Origin: Pseudomonas sp. Irchel s3h14
GTDB taxonomy: Bacteria; Pseudomonadota; Gammaproteobacteria; Pseudomonadales; Pseudomonadaceae
Length of the DNA stretch: 64,000 bases
Direction of reading: 5' to 3'
Assembly (NCBI RefSeq): GCF_900187425.1
Contig: NZ_FYDJ01000004.1
Span: 310,001 to 374,000 of the forward strand
The notes beneath the pieces were generated by a model. The model saw only the letters and a list, made by a program, of their open reading frames with translations, had not been told where the DNA came from and did no database searches. A program made the translations under genes and the position numbers. Below, piece by piece: positions 28,538-37,600 of the stretch (its first letter is position 1; every line of letters starts with the position of its first letter).

Positions 28538-29368
28538 TTAAGCTTGGCTCCCAACCACTGTGAAAATACGATTCCAATCTCGAGCCAACAATGTTCGACA
28601 CGCGATTTCTGATCCCCCGAAGCAGCGTTTTGAGACCGTCTGCATGCTTGCTTCAGTTACATAGAAAATTGACTCGCCATTTTCATCGAGCAAAATGCCA
28701 CCTGCACCTCGCAATAATGCGTGTCCTGCAACGACGTCATGTGCGGAAACCGCGTACAGAGAAACTCCGCAGACTCCATCTCCTGCGGCGACTTTTGCAA
28801 GCCTATAGGCAATTGAGGGCATCGCAACAAAACTGCTGGGGGTGCACAGCTCACAATTGATCTCTGGCTTCAAGATCGCGGCGGCACTCACCATCACGTA
28901 GGAGCTGCTCGACAACGCCAGTCCCGAAAGCTTACTTGTTACTGGCTGTCCGTTGCGTAACAAATCGGGTAGTCCCTCGGACCAGGCGATGCAATCAGGC
29001 GAGCCCTCAACAGTGACTGGTGCGTAGACCACCCCCAATACCGGAATTTGCTTATGCAGAAGACCGACAGAAATGGCAGACCCTTTGAGACCTTTGAGAA
29101 AATCACTCGTACCGTCGTTAGGATCGACGACCCAACACCAGGAATGTCCGGTGAGGCTATGTCCGGCTTCCTCGCCCCAGAAGTCACAAGAAAAAAGTCC
29201 TAGAAGTTGCTGGCGTAGAACGCGTTCGATTTCTATGTCTACTATGGCCTTATCGCCCTTCCCTCGTGGTCCATTTACCCTCGCCCATTCCTCAATAAGT
29301 AGCTGTCCCGCGCGGATAACGACCTCGATAGTCTGAGTGAGTAGCATTGGAAGATCTGATTTGTGCAT
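28538..29368 (-). CDS. cysQ: CysQ-like 3'(2'),5'-bisphosphate nucleotidase
   Basis: Inositol-monophosphatase-superfamily protein of 276 residues. The metal-binding motifs are present: Glu66-Glu67 in WGEEAG and Asp82-Pro-Asn-Asp85-Gly-Thr in VVDPNDGTSD; a C-terminal motif (AHDVVAGHALLRGAGG) carries the last Asp. CysQ enzymes remove a phosphate from adenosine 3',5'-bisphosphate; some relatives act on inositol phosphates or other nucleotides. It lies in the accessory region among regulators, not beside sulfur-assimilation genes, which suggests a special role or a second copy. GAGAG precedes the ATG. Confidence 0.75.
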   Translation of the reverse strand: MHKSDLPMLLTQTIEVVIRAGQLLIEEWARVNGPRGKGDKAIVDIEIERVLRQQLLGLFSCDFWGEEAGHSLTGHSWCWVVDPNDGTSDFLKGLKGSAISVGLLHKQIPVLGVVYAPVTVEGSPDCIAWSEGLPDLLRNGQPVTSKLSGLALSSSSYVMVSAAAILKPEINCELCTPSSFVAMPSIAYRLAKVAAGDGVCGVSLYAVSAHDVVAGHALLRGAGGILLDENGESIFYVTEASMQTVSKRCFGGSEIACRTLLARDWNRIFTVVGSQA

Positions 29369-29532
29369 GGGGCTCTCAATATCGGAAGAAATACTGGGAC
29401 GCTTGATGAGGGTTAGGCTGTCAGCTAGGCAATTCAGATTTGTCTATGCATCCAGGGGGCATTATCTGACCACATGTAATGCGTCGAAAATAGGCGTGTG
29501 GAGCCGCGGTCACCTTGAGGATTAGGGTTATG

Positions 29533-29706
29533 CTAGCCACCCGCAAGGCGCCCAGTAGGTTCATGTTCTATTCCGAATTGCGAGGCCGCATCAAGAAATC
29601 TACGTGCAGCTTCATTAGATCTATTTGCCATCATGCGCTGAGCTTCGGCCTCAAATTGAGCCTTTAAAAACCACTTAGACGTTTTGACTTTACGTCTTCC
29701 TTTCAT
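29533..29706 (-). CDS. Small hypothetical basic/helical protein
   Basis: Possible protein of 57 residues starting MKGRRKVKTSKWFLKAQFEAEAQ, with a basic N-terminus and an amphipathic helix rich in Ala and Arg. GAGAGA lies about 8 bases before the ATG. The frame stays open upstream to 29922, but that part is Arg-rich and low in coding character. No family recognised. Confidence 0.4.
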   Translation of the reverse strand: MKGRRKVKTSKWFLKAQFEAEAQRMMANRSNEAARRFLDAASQFGIEHEPTGRLAGG

Positions 29707-29899
29707 GGCCGTCTCTCGTGAACACTGTTGGGTAAGGGGGCTTCGTCGTCGCGCTCGTCGTGGCCTATCGCTGGCAGCGATGATTAGCGCGGAGGTCGAT
29801 AAGTTTGAAAGCCAGAAGTATCCGTACCCTCCTCCCCGGTTTGATCTGCAAAAAGGTCTCCTTTGGTATTGAGCTACGGTACCAATGGAGAGCCGACAA

Positions 29900-30427
29900 C
29901 TACTCAGGGGCATCCTCCTCATCAGGTAGATTTACAGCGTTGACCATTCGAGTGATGACGATAGACAACCAGGTTTGATGGGCGACAAGCTCTGGATCAA
30001 CGTCACCATCCGCATTGGACGTTTTATAGAGTGATCTCCAACCCAGGATATCTGCTGGGTCGACCTTGTCGTTGTCTCTGAATACAGCTTTTGAAGCAAG
30101 CCGGTAGGCGTATGTATCTAAGCAAGCGTCATCCGCTAACCTTAGCTCGACTCGGCCAAAATCAAAGACATTCTCAGCGATCCATCGCGAAGAGCCGTTA
30201 AGTTTTGGAGGTATTGCCAGCAGGACACCAACGATGGCCTTATCTGAATCAGGCCGATCCATTTCGTTGAACAGGTCGATCAGTTGTTGGCCGGAGAAGC
30301 GTTTGATTATCTCTATGCCCTGCTCCGGCTGAGCAACGTTCGCCACCGCGACCATAAGCATGGTTGAAGGACTGTGCTCATTACTCGTCGCAGATAACTG
30401 ACGGGCGCTAATCTGAAGTGCGGGCAT
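29900..30427 (-). CDS. Hypothetical protein, divergent from an XRE regulator
   Basis: Protein of 175 residues, soluble and acidic towards the C-terminus (LPDEEDAPE). No motif was recognised. A strong ribosome site (GAGAGAG) precedes the ATG. It is transcribed away from a small XRE gene, and the shared 84-bp gap holds a 33-bp dyad 15 bp before this start, so it is very probably controlled by that regulator. A toxin or phage-related effector is possible but unsupported. Confidence 0.6.
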   Translation of the reverse strand: MPALQISARQLSATSNEHSPSTMLMVAVANVAQPEQGIEIIKRFSGQQLIDLFNEMDRPDSDKAIVGVLLAIPPKLNGSSRWIAENVFDFGRVELRLADDACLDTYAYRLASKAVFRDNDKVDPADILGWRSLYKTSNADGDVDPELVAHQTWLSIVITRMVNAVNLPDEEDAPE

Positions 30428-30438
30428 AAATCTCTCTC

Positions 30439-30497
30439 AAAATGAACACTATAGATTGTAGCTCTATAGAGTTCAAAAAGGCTTCATCGTTCATTTT
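30439..30497. promoter_or_regulatory. Nested dyads between divergent genes, probable XRE operator
   Basis: Inner dyad: TGAACACTATAG (30443-30454) and CTATAGAGTTCA (30464-30475), 11 of 12 bases inverted, spacer 9. An outer perfect pair AAAATGAAC (30439-30447) and GTTCATTTT (30489-30497) shares the TGAAC half-site. Three GAAC/GTTC half-sites in one divergent promoter are typical of a dimeric repressor such as the adjacent XRE protein. Confidence 0.65.
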
Positions 30498-30511
30498 GTG
30501 GATTAAGCAAA

Positions 30512-30796
30512 ATGGAACTGAAGGAAGCGTTCGCCATTGCGTTACGTAACACACGGCTTCGCCGGGGCTTGACCCAAGAAGATTTTGGAATCGTCAGTAG
30601 CAGGACATATCTCAGTACGCTTGAGCGCGGCCTTAAGAACGTTACCTTGGAAAAGGCATCGGAGCTTGCCGACAGAATGGGGGTGCACCCGCTTACCCTC
30701 CTCCTTGAGAGTTTTTTGCTCCTCGATCCGGATACAGATTTAGACTCGCTGTTTGAACGTATTCGGCGTGAGATCAATACGGACCAAAACTCTTAG
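30512..30796 (+). CDS. XRE-family helix-turn-helix regulator
   Basis: Small regulator of 94 residues. A Cro/C1-type HTH spans about 6-62 (LRNTRLRRGLTQEDFG, SRTYLSTLERGLKNVTLEK and ADRMGVHPLTLL). The C-terminus is acidic. It is divergent from the 175-residue hypothetical gene, with a strong dyad between them. Short HTH proteins of this kind often regulate toxin, restriction or prophage genes, but no such partner is proven here. Confidence 0.8.
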   Translation: MELKEAFAIALRNTRLRRGLTQEDFGIVSSRTYLSTLERGLKNVTLEKASELADRMGVHPLTLLLESFLLLDPDTDLDSLFERIRREINTDQNS

Positions 30797-31051
30797 CTCG
30801 GAGCCGGTGATGTCGAATTATTGCGGAGCGTTGTCTGGCGTCTCGTACTGAGTTAGGTATATCGACCTTGAGCAACTTGAGGTTTCCGGGGAAGCCCACT
30901 AGTCAATCTCAAGGTATACGAGAATCTCCAGCATGGCCCCGATGGCGTGCCGGCCAGGTAGGCGACTGGTTTTCCGGCGATATGTCACCTGCCGTTGACC
31001 AGCCTCTCCCCGCGGCCTGTCATATCTGCAAAGTGCTAATGCGCCATAGAA

Positions 31052-31501
31052 TCAGAATGCCAACCCTTCTGCTAACTGAATCAGCATCTCCTCAACCCGG
31101 CGGGTGCCCTGGATGGTTGAAAGCATCGCAATTGGGCTTTTACCCGAAAAGCAATCCTTGGACTTGGAGAGCCAGTGCTTGGCCTTTTCGTCGTCCCCGA
31201 AGAGCGTCTGGGCCATGGCGATGATGTGTGCAACACGAAACAGGCGATCGCTCTCGTCCACCGTCAATCGCTGGCCGCGCGCCAGCCTGGTTTTGAGAGC
31301 TTTGGGCGAAATTATCTGGTCGCGCTCTAGCGGACTCATTCTGCCAAAGTCGCAAAGGGCTTTGACATTACCAGCCGAGAAACCAGCTTCGATCAGTTCG
31401 TGGATGTCCCGATCTGAAGCGTCCGTGGGGATTTGGAGAAGTGCTTCCAACCGTACCCGGTAGGCACCATAGGCATTCTCACGCAGAATTTCAGCAAACA
31501 T
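31052..31501 (-). CDS. Xre/MbcA/ParS-type antitoxin-like protein
   Basis: Protein of 149 residues that matches the ParS/MbcA fold along its length: IHELIEAGFSAGNVKALCDFG, the ISPKALKTRLARGQRLTVDESDRL block cut here to its parts (ISPKALKTR, LTVDESDRLFR), then AQTLFGDDEKAKHWLSK and a toxin-binding tail SPIAMLSTIQGTRRVEEML. The start at 31501 follows AGAGGG at 8-base spacing; the frame opens 46 codons earlier. Partners are normally RES-domain NAD-degrading toxins encoded directly beside; none is visible, so this is an orphan or a regulator. It is divergent from an AbrB-type gene. Confidence 0.8.
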   Translation of the reverse strand: MFAEILRENAYGAYRVRLEALLQIPTDASDRDIHELIEAGFSAGNVKALCDFGRMSPLERDQIISPKALKTRLARGQRLTVDESDRLFRVAHIIAMAQTLFGDDEKAKHWLSKSKDCFSGKSPIAMLSTIQGTRRVEEMLIQLAEGLAF

Positions 31502-31645
31502 AGAGCACCCTCTTGTTCGGCATTTGCCGTGCACCTTTCGCGACAGGCAGCGACCGTCCATGACCGGCCGGTAATATCCGTCCGAGTAGAGCTCAGCATG
31601 AGCATAATGAAACGTCCCGTACGATGGAATGAGAGTCAAACGATC

Positions 31646-31834
31646 ATGAGCGAAAACGAACGCTGGACAGTCAAATGCCAGGCAACCGCGGATGGAACTG
31701 GCGACGTCATCGTTGATCTGCCACCAGAATTGCTTGCGAGATTAGGTTTGGGCCTTGGGGACGAGTTGACTATCGAGATGGTAGATGGCGCGATAGTCCT
31801 GAAACCGAAGCACAATACGTCGTCCTCGTCCTGA
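31646..31834 (+). CDS. AbrB/MazE/SpoVT-type DNA-binding protein
   Basis: Protein of 62 residues, MSENERWTVKCQATADGTGD onward, with the swapped-hairpin pattern VIVDLPPELLARLGLGLGDELTIEM...DGAIVLKPK of SpoVT-AbrB domains. Such small proteins are antitoxins or autoregulators. It points towards the four-gene operon that starts 286 bp downstream and could regulate it or be a leftover antitoxin. No PIN or MazF-type toxin follows. Confidence 0.65.
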   Translation: MSENERWTVKCQATADGTGDVIVDLPPELLARLGLGLGDELTIEMVDGAIVLKPKHNTSSSS

Positions 31835-32120
31835 ACTTTGCTCTACTCGTCAGAACTGCCTCGATTTGTCGAAAACCGGTAAGAACCCAAGCCCGCTTCC
31901 CATTGCGGTTTTTTGACTTGGGATCGCCTTCGAAAATCCATCTTGCTCAAGCAAGAATATTGATCGCCCCCTCTATCCAGCGTCGATTCTCCGAGGACGA
32001 ACACGGCGACCAATCTGGTTGAACCCCTATCATTTCCCAAAGCTTTGGTTGAGTTGGGCTGGAAAATACCTGCAGTGAGCAATACCCTGCGTGTATCCGC
32101 CGAACGTTACGAGCTGAAAT
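31835..32120. other. Leader region of the four-gene operon
   Basis: This 286-bp gap before the AAA+ gene has no ORF with family features. It has a GC-poor centre (near 31940-31960) that could hold a promoter. Short frames read through it in two phases without stops for 40 or more codons on the plus strand, so a decayed gene cannot be excluded. Confidence 0.3.
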
Positions 32121-33953
32121 ATGTCAGGGACTAAGATATTTGAAAGCCCACGTTGGCTGCGCGACCTGTTGCGCTTCCTGCCGCTGAAGAGCCAATTCGT
32201 ACTGTCAGGCAACATTCGCGATCTGCAAGCAAGCGAAGTGACACCTGGGACAGTAACCGCGCAGAGCTTCAATCAGACCCTTTGTAATGCCCTGCTCGAT
32301 GCAGGCTATGCCCACGTGCTTGTCTGGGACCCGGTATCCGGTTTCCGGTCCATTGGTAAGCCCGGTACTGATCCTGCAACTGGCCAGACATTCATGCAGG
32401 AACTTGGTTTGACCCTAATTGACGGGGTCGCGCCAGCAGGCATCGATCTGTTAAGCGCCACCTTACCGCGCCTGGTGGGCCGAACCGGCGAGCCCGTCGC
32501 GCTGTTGGTTGACTTCGCTTCGCGCCTAGTAATGCGCAACGATTCACTCAACGCCGCTGAACACCAACTGTTCACCCAAGCTCTGGTGCAATCCCATCAA
32601 GCCCGTAGCCGTCCTGCGACTGAGTTGCGTAAACCGTTCTTTAACTCTCTGATCTGGCTAGTGGAAAAGGAAGGTGATCTACCTGATTGGTTTTTGGTCG
32701 ACAACCCACGCCTTCGCCATATCCCGGTGTCCAAACCTGATCAAGTTGTCCGCCGAGCACTCGCGCCCGCTCTGCTCAAAGCGCTCACAGGTAGTCAGGG
32801 CGTCAGCGAAGAAACCACTACCCAGGCTGTTGAAGCGTTTGTACAAAACACTGAGGGGCTGTTGTTGCTCGATCTCAGCGCCATCGCGCAGTTGGCGCGG
32901 GTAGAGAGTGTACCTATGGAAAAGATCGCCGATGCCGTGCGCCGCTATAAGATCGGTGTTACCGAAGACCCTTGGCTAAAAATCGATCGTCAGCGAATTC
33001 GCCAGGCAGACGCCATCGTTCACCAGCGGGTCAAAGGCCAAGAGCATGCCGTGACTCACATGCTCGACATCGTCAAGCGCGCGATGACCGGTGTCGGCGC
33101 CAGCCGCAAGGGCAATCGGCCCAGGGGCGTGGCCTTCCTCGCCGGCCCGACCGGGGTGGGCAAAACTGAATTGGCCAAGACCATCACCAGTCTGCTGTTT
33201 GGCGACGAAAGCGCCTATATACGCTTCGACATGTCAGAATTTAGTGCTGAACATGCCGATCAGCGCTTGATCGGCGCACCGCCCGGCTACGTTGGCTATG
33301 ACGTCGGCGGCGAGTTGACCAATGCGATTAGGGAGAAACCGTTCAGCGTGGTGCTATTCGATGAAATTGAAAAAGCCCACCCCCGTATCCTCGACAAATT
33401 CCTGCAGATCCTTGATGACGGTGTACTCACCTCCGGCCGCGGAGATCGGGTGTACTTCTCTGAAGCACTGATTGTGTTCACCTCCAACCTGGGCATCTAC
33501 CGTCAAGGCGACAACGGCGAACGAGTGGCTAACGTGCTGCCTGGCGAGGCCTTCGAGCAGGTTCAGAGCAAGGTGCATAGCGAGATCGACCGGCATTTCA
33601 AGCTGGTGCTTAACCGACCGGAAATTCTCAATCGTATTGGCGAGAACATCATCGTCTTCGACTTTATCCGCGAGGATGTCGCCGTACAAATCTTCGAGCA
33701 GATGGTCAACGCTACCTTTAGCGACCTCCAGGGGCAGGAGCTGTTTATCGAATTGACAGCCGAGGCACGCCAAACCCTGCACAGCCTTTGCTTGCAGGAC
33801 CTATCCAACGGTGGACGGGGTATCCGCAACCAGTTGGAAGCACGCCTGCTCAACCCATTGTCGCGAGCGTTGTTCGACCAGGATGCGCAGCCAGGTGAAC
33901 ATTTCACGATCACCGAGTTGACTAGTAGTGGACTGATGATGGAACGTCATTGA
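32121..33953 (+). CDS. ClpB-like AAA+ ATPase with degenerate N-terminal AAA module
   Basis: AAA+ protein of 610 residues. The second half is a complete ClpA/B D2-type module: Walker A GPTGVGKT at 342-349, the pore-loop-like GAPPGYVGYDVGGELT, Walker B FDEIEKAHP with Asp414-Glu415, sensor 1 TSNLG near 455, arginine-finger region NRPEILNRIGE near 500, and a ClpB-like lid with GGRGIR. The first 300 residues look like another AAA+ fold without Walker A (LLVDFASRLV as Walker-B remnant). There is no Clp N-domain. It is the first gene of a four-gene operon with a radical-SAM protein, a giant helicase-nuclease and a coiled-coil protein. A remodelling motor for that system is inferred. Confidence 0.85.
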   Translation: MSGTKIFESPRWLRDLLRFLPLKSQFVLSGNIRDLQASEVTPGTVTAQSFNQTLCNALLDAGYAHVLVWDPVSGFRSIGKPGTDPATGQTFMQELGLTLIDGVAPAGIDLLSATLPRLVGRTGEPVALLVDFASRLVMRNDSLNAAEHQLFTQALVQSHQARSRPATELRKPFFNSLIWLVEKEGDLPDWFLVDNPRLRHIPVSKPDQVVRRALAPALLKALTGSQGVSEETTTQAVEAFVQNTEGLLLLDLSAIAQLARVESVPMEKIADAVRRYKIGVTEDPWLKIDRQRIRQADAIVHQRVKGQEHAVTHMLDIVKRAMTGVGASRKGNRPRGVAFLAGPTGVGKTELAKTITSLLFGDESAYIRFDMSEFSAEHADQRLIGAPPGYVGYDVGGELTNAIREKPFSVVLFDEIEKAHPRILDKFLQILDDGVLTSGRGDRVYFSEALIVFTSNLGIYRQGDNGERVANVLPGEAFEQVQSKVHSEIDRHFKLVLNRPEILNRIGENIIVFDFIREDVAVQIFEQMVNATFSDLQGQELFIELTAEARQTLHSLCLQDLSNGGRGIRNQLEARLLNPLSRALFDQDAQPGEHFTITELTSSGLMMERH

Positions 33954-33955
33954 GC

Positions 33956-34600
33956 ATGGACTTGAGCCTGTCGCGCGTGCATTTCCCGGTCACTACCCTA
34001 GGCCCCGGCCGACGCCTGGGCATCTGGTTTCAAGGCTGCAGCATCCGCTGTCCTGGCTGTATTTCTGCCGATACATGGGGGCCAGGGCAGCGTCGACTGT
34101 CGACGGCACAACTGCTGGATCAGATTACGCCCTGGCTGGACGTTGCAGACGGCATCACGATTTCAGGCGGCGAACCGTTCGATCAGTTTGATGCCTTGAT
34201 CCGCCTGCTCCAAGGCCTGCGTCGTCTTAGTCAGGTCGATATTCTCGTTTACAGCGGTTATTCCCTGGAACAACTCGACGACCAACTGCGCCAGGCCAAC
34301 GGCCTGATCGATGCGTTGATCAGCGACCCCTACGACGAAGCCCTCAGCCAAACTATGGCTCTGCGCGGAAGTGACAACCAACGCCTTAACCTGCTTACCC
34401 CCTTGGGTCGGGCGCGCTTGGGCGACTTTGAACGCCTACTGATGACCACCGACAAGGCACTCGACCTAATGTTCGACGAGACGGGCAGCGTGTGGATGGC
34501 CGGTATTCCTCGGCGCGGTGATTTGCTGCGTTTGCGCGACCTGCTGCAGGACCAGGGCCATCAATTACAGATCAGCGCTCACGCATCGCGACGCCGCTGA
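33956..34600 (+). CDS. Radical-SAM activase-like 4Fe-4S protein
   Basis: Protein of 214 residues of the NrdG/PflA-like single-cluster radical-SAM type. Cluster ligands are Cys28, Cys32 and Cys35 in GCSIRCPGC, followed by the SAM-binding ISGGEPFDQ motif. Such enzymes normally place a glycyl radical on a partner enzyme, but no glycyl-radical enzyme is encoded here, so the target must be another protein of the operon or a nucleotide. A TTG two codons upstream is also in frame; the ATG at 33956 lies 2 bp after the AAA+ gene stop. The next gene starts at once, so coupling is tight. Confidence 0.85.
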   Translation: MDLSLSRVHFPVTTLGPGRRLGIWFQGCSIRCPGCISADTWGPGQRRLSTAQLLDQITPWLDVADGITISGGEPFDQFDALIRLLQGLRRLSQVDILVYSGYSLEQLDDQLRQANGLIDALISDPYDEALSQTMALRGSDNQRLNLLTPLGRARLGDFERLLMTTDKALDLMFDETGSVWMAGIPRRGDLLRLRDLLQDQGHQLQISAHASRRR

Positions 34601-34612
34601 ATGGAGTACCCC

Positions 34613-37600
34613 ATGATTCGTTTCTGCCCCAATTGCAACACCGAGCGCTCGCTTCAGGAGATGTTCTGCGAGGGATCCATCTTCGAGATGGCCTGTGGCT
34701 GGGATCTCGCTGGAGAACCCATCCACCCTGAAGGATGGCGCCCCCAGGCCATTACGACTCAGGAGACCATCGCTAGAGTGAGCCCAGCACCGGACAACGC
34801 AACGGCCTTGCTTTGTGAAAATGGTCACCCGATGGACCTAGGCGACCTGATGTGCCACGAATGTGGCGGCGAGCTCGCGCAATCGGTACCTTCCGCTTCC
34901 GTGCCAGACAGCGGCGAATCAGAAGCAGTCACGGAAACCCTGATCGATGGCTGGCGCTTTGTTCGAGAAATCAGCAACACCGACGGCGTTCGTGAGCGCT
35001 ACCTCGTCGAGCACAACGAAACCGCGCAACAAGCGGTATTGACCTTGTATCGATCCGGCTCTGAGCCGGATCCGGTGATCTACGATGTGATACGCCGGTT
35101 GCCTCGCGAGCATGTACCCGAGATCATCGTCACCGGTCGCTGGAATGATCGCGCCTACGAAGTTATTGAGGAACTTAGCGGTGGGACCCTGGCTGACCTT
35201 GGCAGCGTCATTCGCGATAACGCCAGCGTACGTCACGTAGTCAGCGAATTGGGCCAGGCGCTGCATGTGTTCAATGAGGCCGGCCTGCGCCATCGCGACC
35301 TGCGCCCCGCCAGCCTTCTCGTTCGCTCCCGCGAACCGCTGGACCTGGTGATCAGCGGCTTCGGCTCGGCACGCCTGTCGGAGTTCGACCTGGATATCGT
35401 CTCGCCCCTAGAAACCAGTCGTTACATGGCGCCAGAGGCCATTGCAGGTGGCGTTGCAGCGGCCTCAGACTGGTGGAGCATGGGCATGATTCTGCTCGAG
35501 CAACTGACGCAGGGTGCCTGCTTCAGTGGCATCAATGCCAATACCTTCCTGATCCACGTACTGGCAAACGGCGTGCCGATCCCCGACGACCTCGACCCGC
35601 AACTCCATTTGCTGCTGCGTGGGCTGTTGGCGCGCGACCGCCACCAGCGCTGGCAATGGCCGCAGGTCGAGGCCTGGCTTAACGGTATTGCGGTAGAGGC
35701 ACCGCCCTCCTCCGTTCAACAGAATGATGAGGGCGAAGGCGCTACGCTGCAGTTAGGACAGCGCCGCTATCACTTGCCCGGCGTATTCGCCCTTGCAGCA
35801 GCACAGACGGACAACTGGCAACAGGCCCTCGACCACCTGCTTCGTGGGGTAATAGTGACCTGGGCCGAGCAGGTCAGCTTGACGCCTTCCCTGGTCGCAG
35901 GTTTGCGTCAGATCGTTCAACACGAAGGCATCGAGGACGACTTCCGCCTGATGCTGGCACTGAAGGCTCTCAATCCAGAAATCCCCTTAATCCATCGCGG
36001 CGAGATCGTGACCCCGGGATGGTTGCTGGAACACCCCCTGGAAGGCTATCGCCTGATCAGCGGTTCGGTTCCAGACCTGCTCGAGCAGCTACAGACTGAC
36101 CATTGGCTGTCGCGCCTGAAGACCCGCGCGGAAAACGTCCGTCAGCGTGCCTTGCATCAACATATCGAGCTGGTCGAGGAGCCGTTGCGGATTTACTTGC
36201 TATCGACCTCGCGTGCCAAGTTGGCGACGCAGTGGCTGGAGCGCCAACGACTACTTCCCGACACCGATCACCCGGGGCTGCTGTCACTTTCAGAGCGCCG
36301 GGTAATCGCGGAAGAGGATCTAATTGTGCTGCTCAGTGCCGCGATTAGCCAATTTCGTTCGGCCAGCTCGATCATCGAAGAGGCCGCCCAGCTGGCCAAG
36401 ACCGCCGACGTCAGCTGGTTCGATACTGAGACTGCGGGTGAACTGCTGCTGCATTCACGTCTGGAGTTGTACCGTAGTGTCGATGAGCGCATTCGCGGCT
36501 TCGCCCGCTCCGGCGTGGCGACAGTGGACCAATGGGCCGAGCACTTCCGTCTGGAGCGGCGCATGCCATTGGCTCAGATGTTGGTGCTGCTGGCCATTCC
36601 GTCCAACCAGTGGCTGGAGCCACAGAAACAGCAGTATGTGTCGCAGATCCTCGAGTTCTTCGAGAAGAAGGTAGTGACCGCCGTGATGCGCGGTCCGTTG
36701 GTGCGCATGAGCATTGGTAAGACCACCGCCCGCGTTGACGTCAACGAACTGAACAGTGAACGCAGTCCGGCTGCGGCCTTGCTCGACCATCTGTTGCAAC
36801 GCAATGCCAATGCGGTGAACCTGGACCCGGAAAGCTTCCAGCTCAACAGCCAACTGGAATCACGCCTGCATGCCCTGTACCGGCAGAGCGCGCTGTACAA
36901 ACGCGACACCGGTATCGATGGCCTTTATTTGGGTTTCCCATTTCTGCTCAACCGCGATGCACGCGGTACCACGCGTACGCGGATTATCCCGTTGTTGCTG
37001 TGGCCGGTTAAGCTGCAGCTTGAACTGGGCAGCCGTGGGCACGCCGCCCTAGCGTTTGACAGCGAGCGTGAAGAAATTCGGCTCAACCCTGCCTTGGAAA
37101 GCGTGCTCGGTGCTGAAACCTTCAAGCGCTGGCGTAAGACCGCCGATGAACTACTTGGTCGCTCGTCGATCCGCGCGGCGGATGTGATGGATGCCTTCGG
37201 TATGCTCGCTACCATCCGCTCGCGGGCGCTCGGCAGCTTACCGCCCAGTATCGTGGAAATTGCTCCTTACCAAGATGAACTGAGCTGCGCTGCGGTACTT
37301 TTTCATGTGACTTTCATGGGGCAGGCGATCGGCGAAGACTTGCGCCAGCTGAAGAATCTGTCGCCTGTCGGCACCGGCCTGGAAACTGCATTGCGCCTCA
37401 AAGCAGCCGATGCAGCTGTGCCTGAGACACCACCAAACGAGTTGCAGCGGTTCTTCACTGTTGCAAGCGACCCGTCCCAGGAAGCGGCGGTGATCCAGGC
37501 ACGACATAGTCCAGGGCTACTTGTTGAGGGGCCGCCAGGTACAGGTAAGAGCCAGACCATCGTCAATATGGTCGCCGACGCCATCGGCCATCAGCGCAGC

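Noticed and set aside
29707..29922. N-terminal extension of the small gene ending at 29533
   Set aside because: The extension is Arg/Ser-rich with no ribosome site, while the internal ATG at 29706 has one.
27827..31834. Complete ParS/RES toxin-antitoxin locus
   Set aside because: Two ParS-like proteins are seen but no RES-domain toxin is encoded next to either.
31843..32082. Minus-strand ORF of 79 codons in the leader of the four-gene operon
   Set aside because: Opposite to the operon, no ribosome site and no recognisable family.
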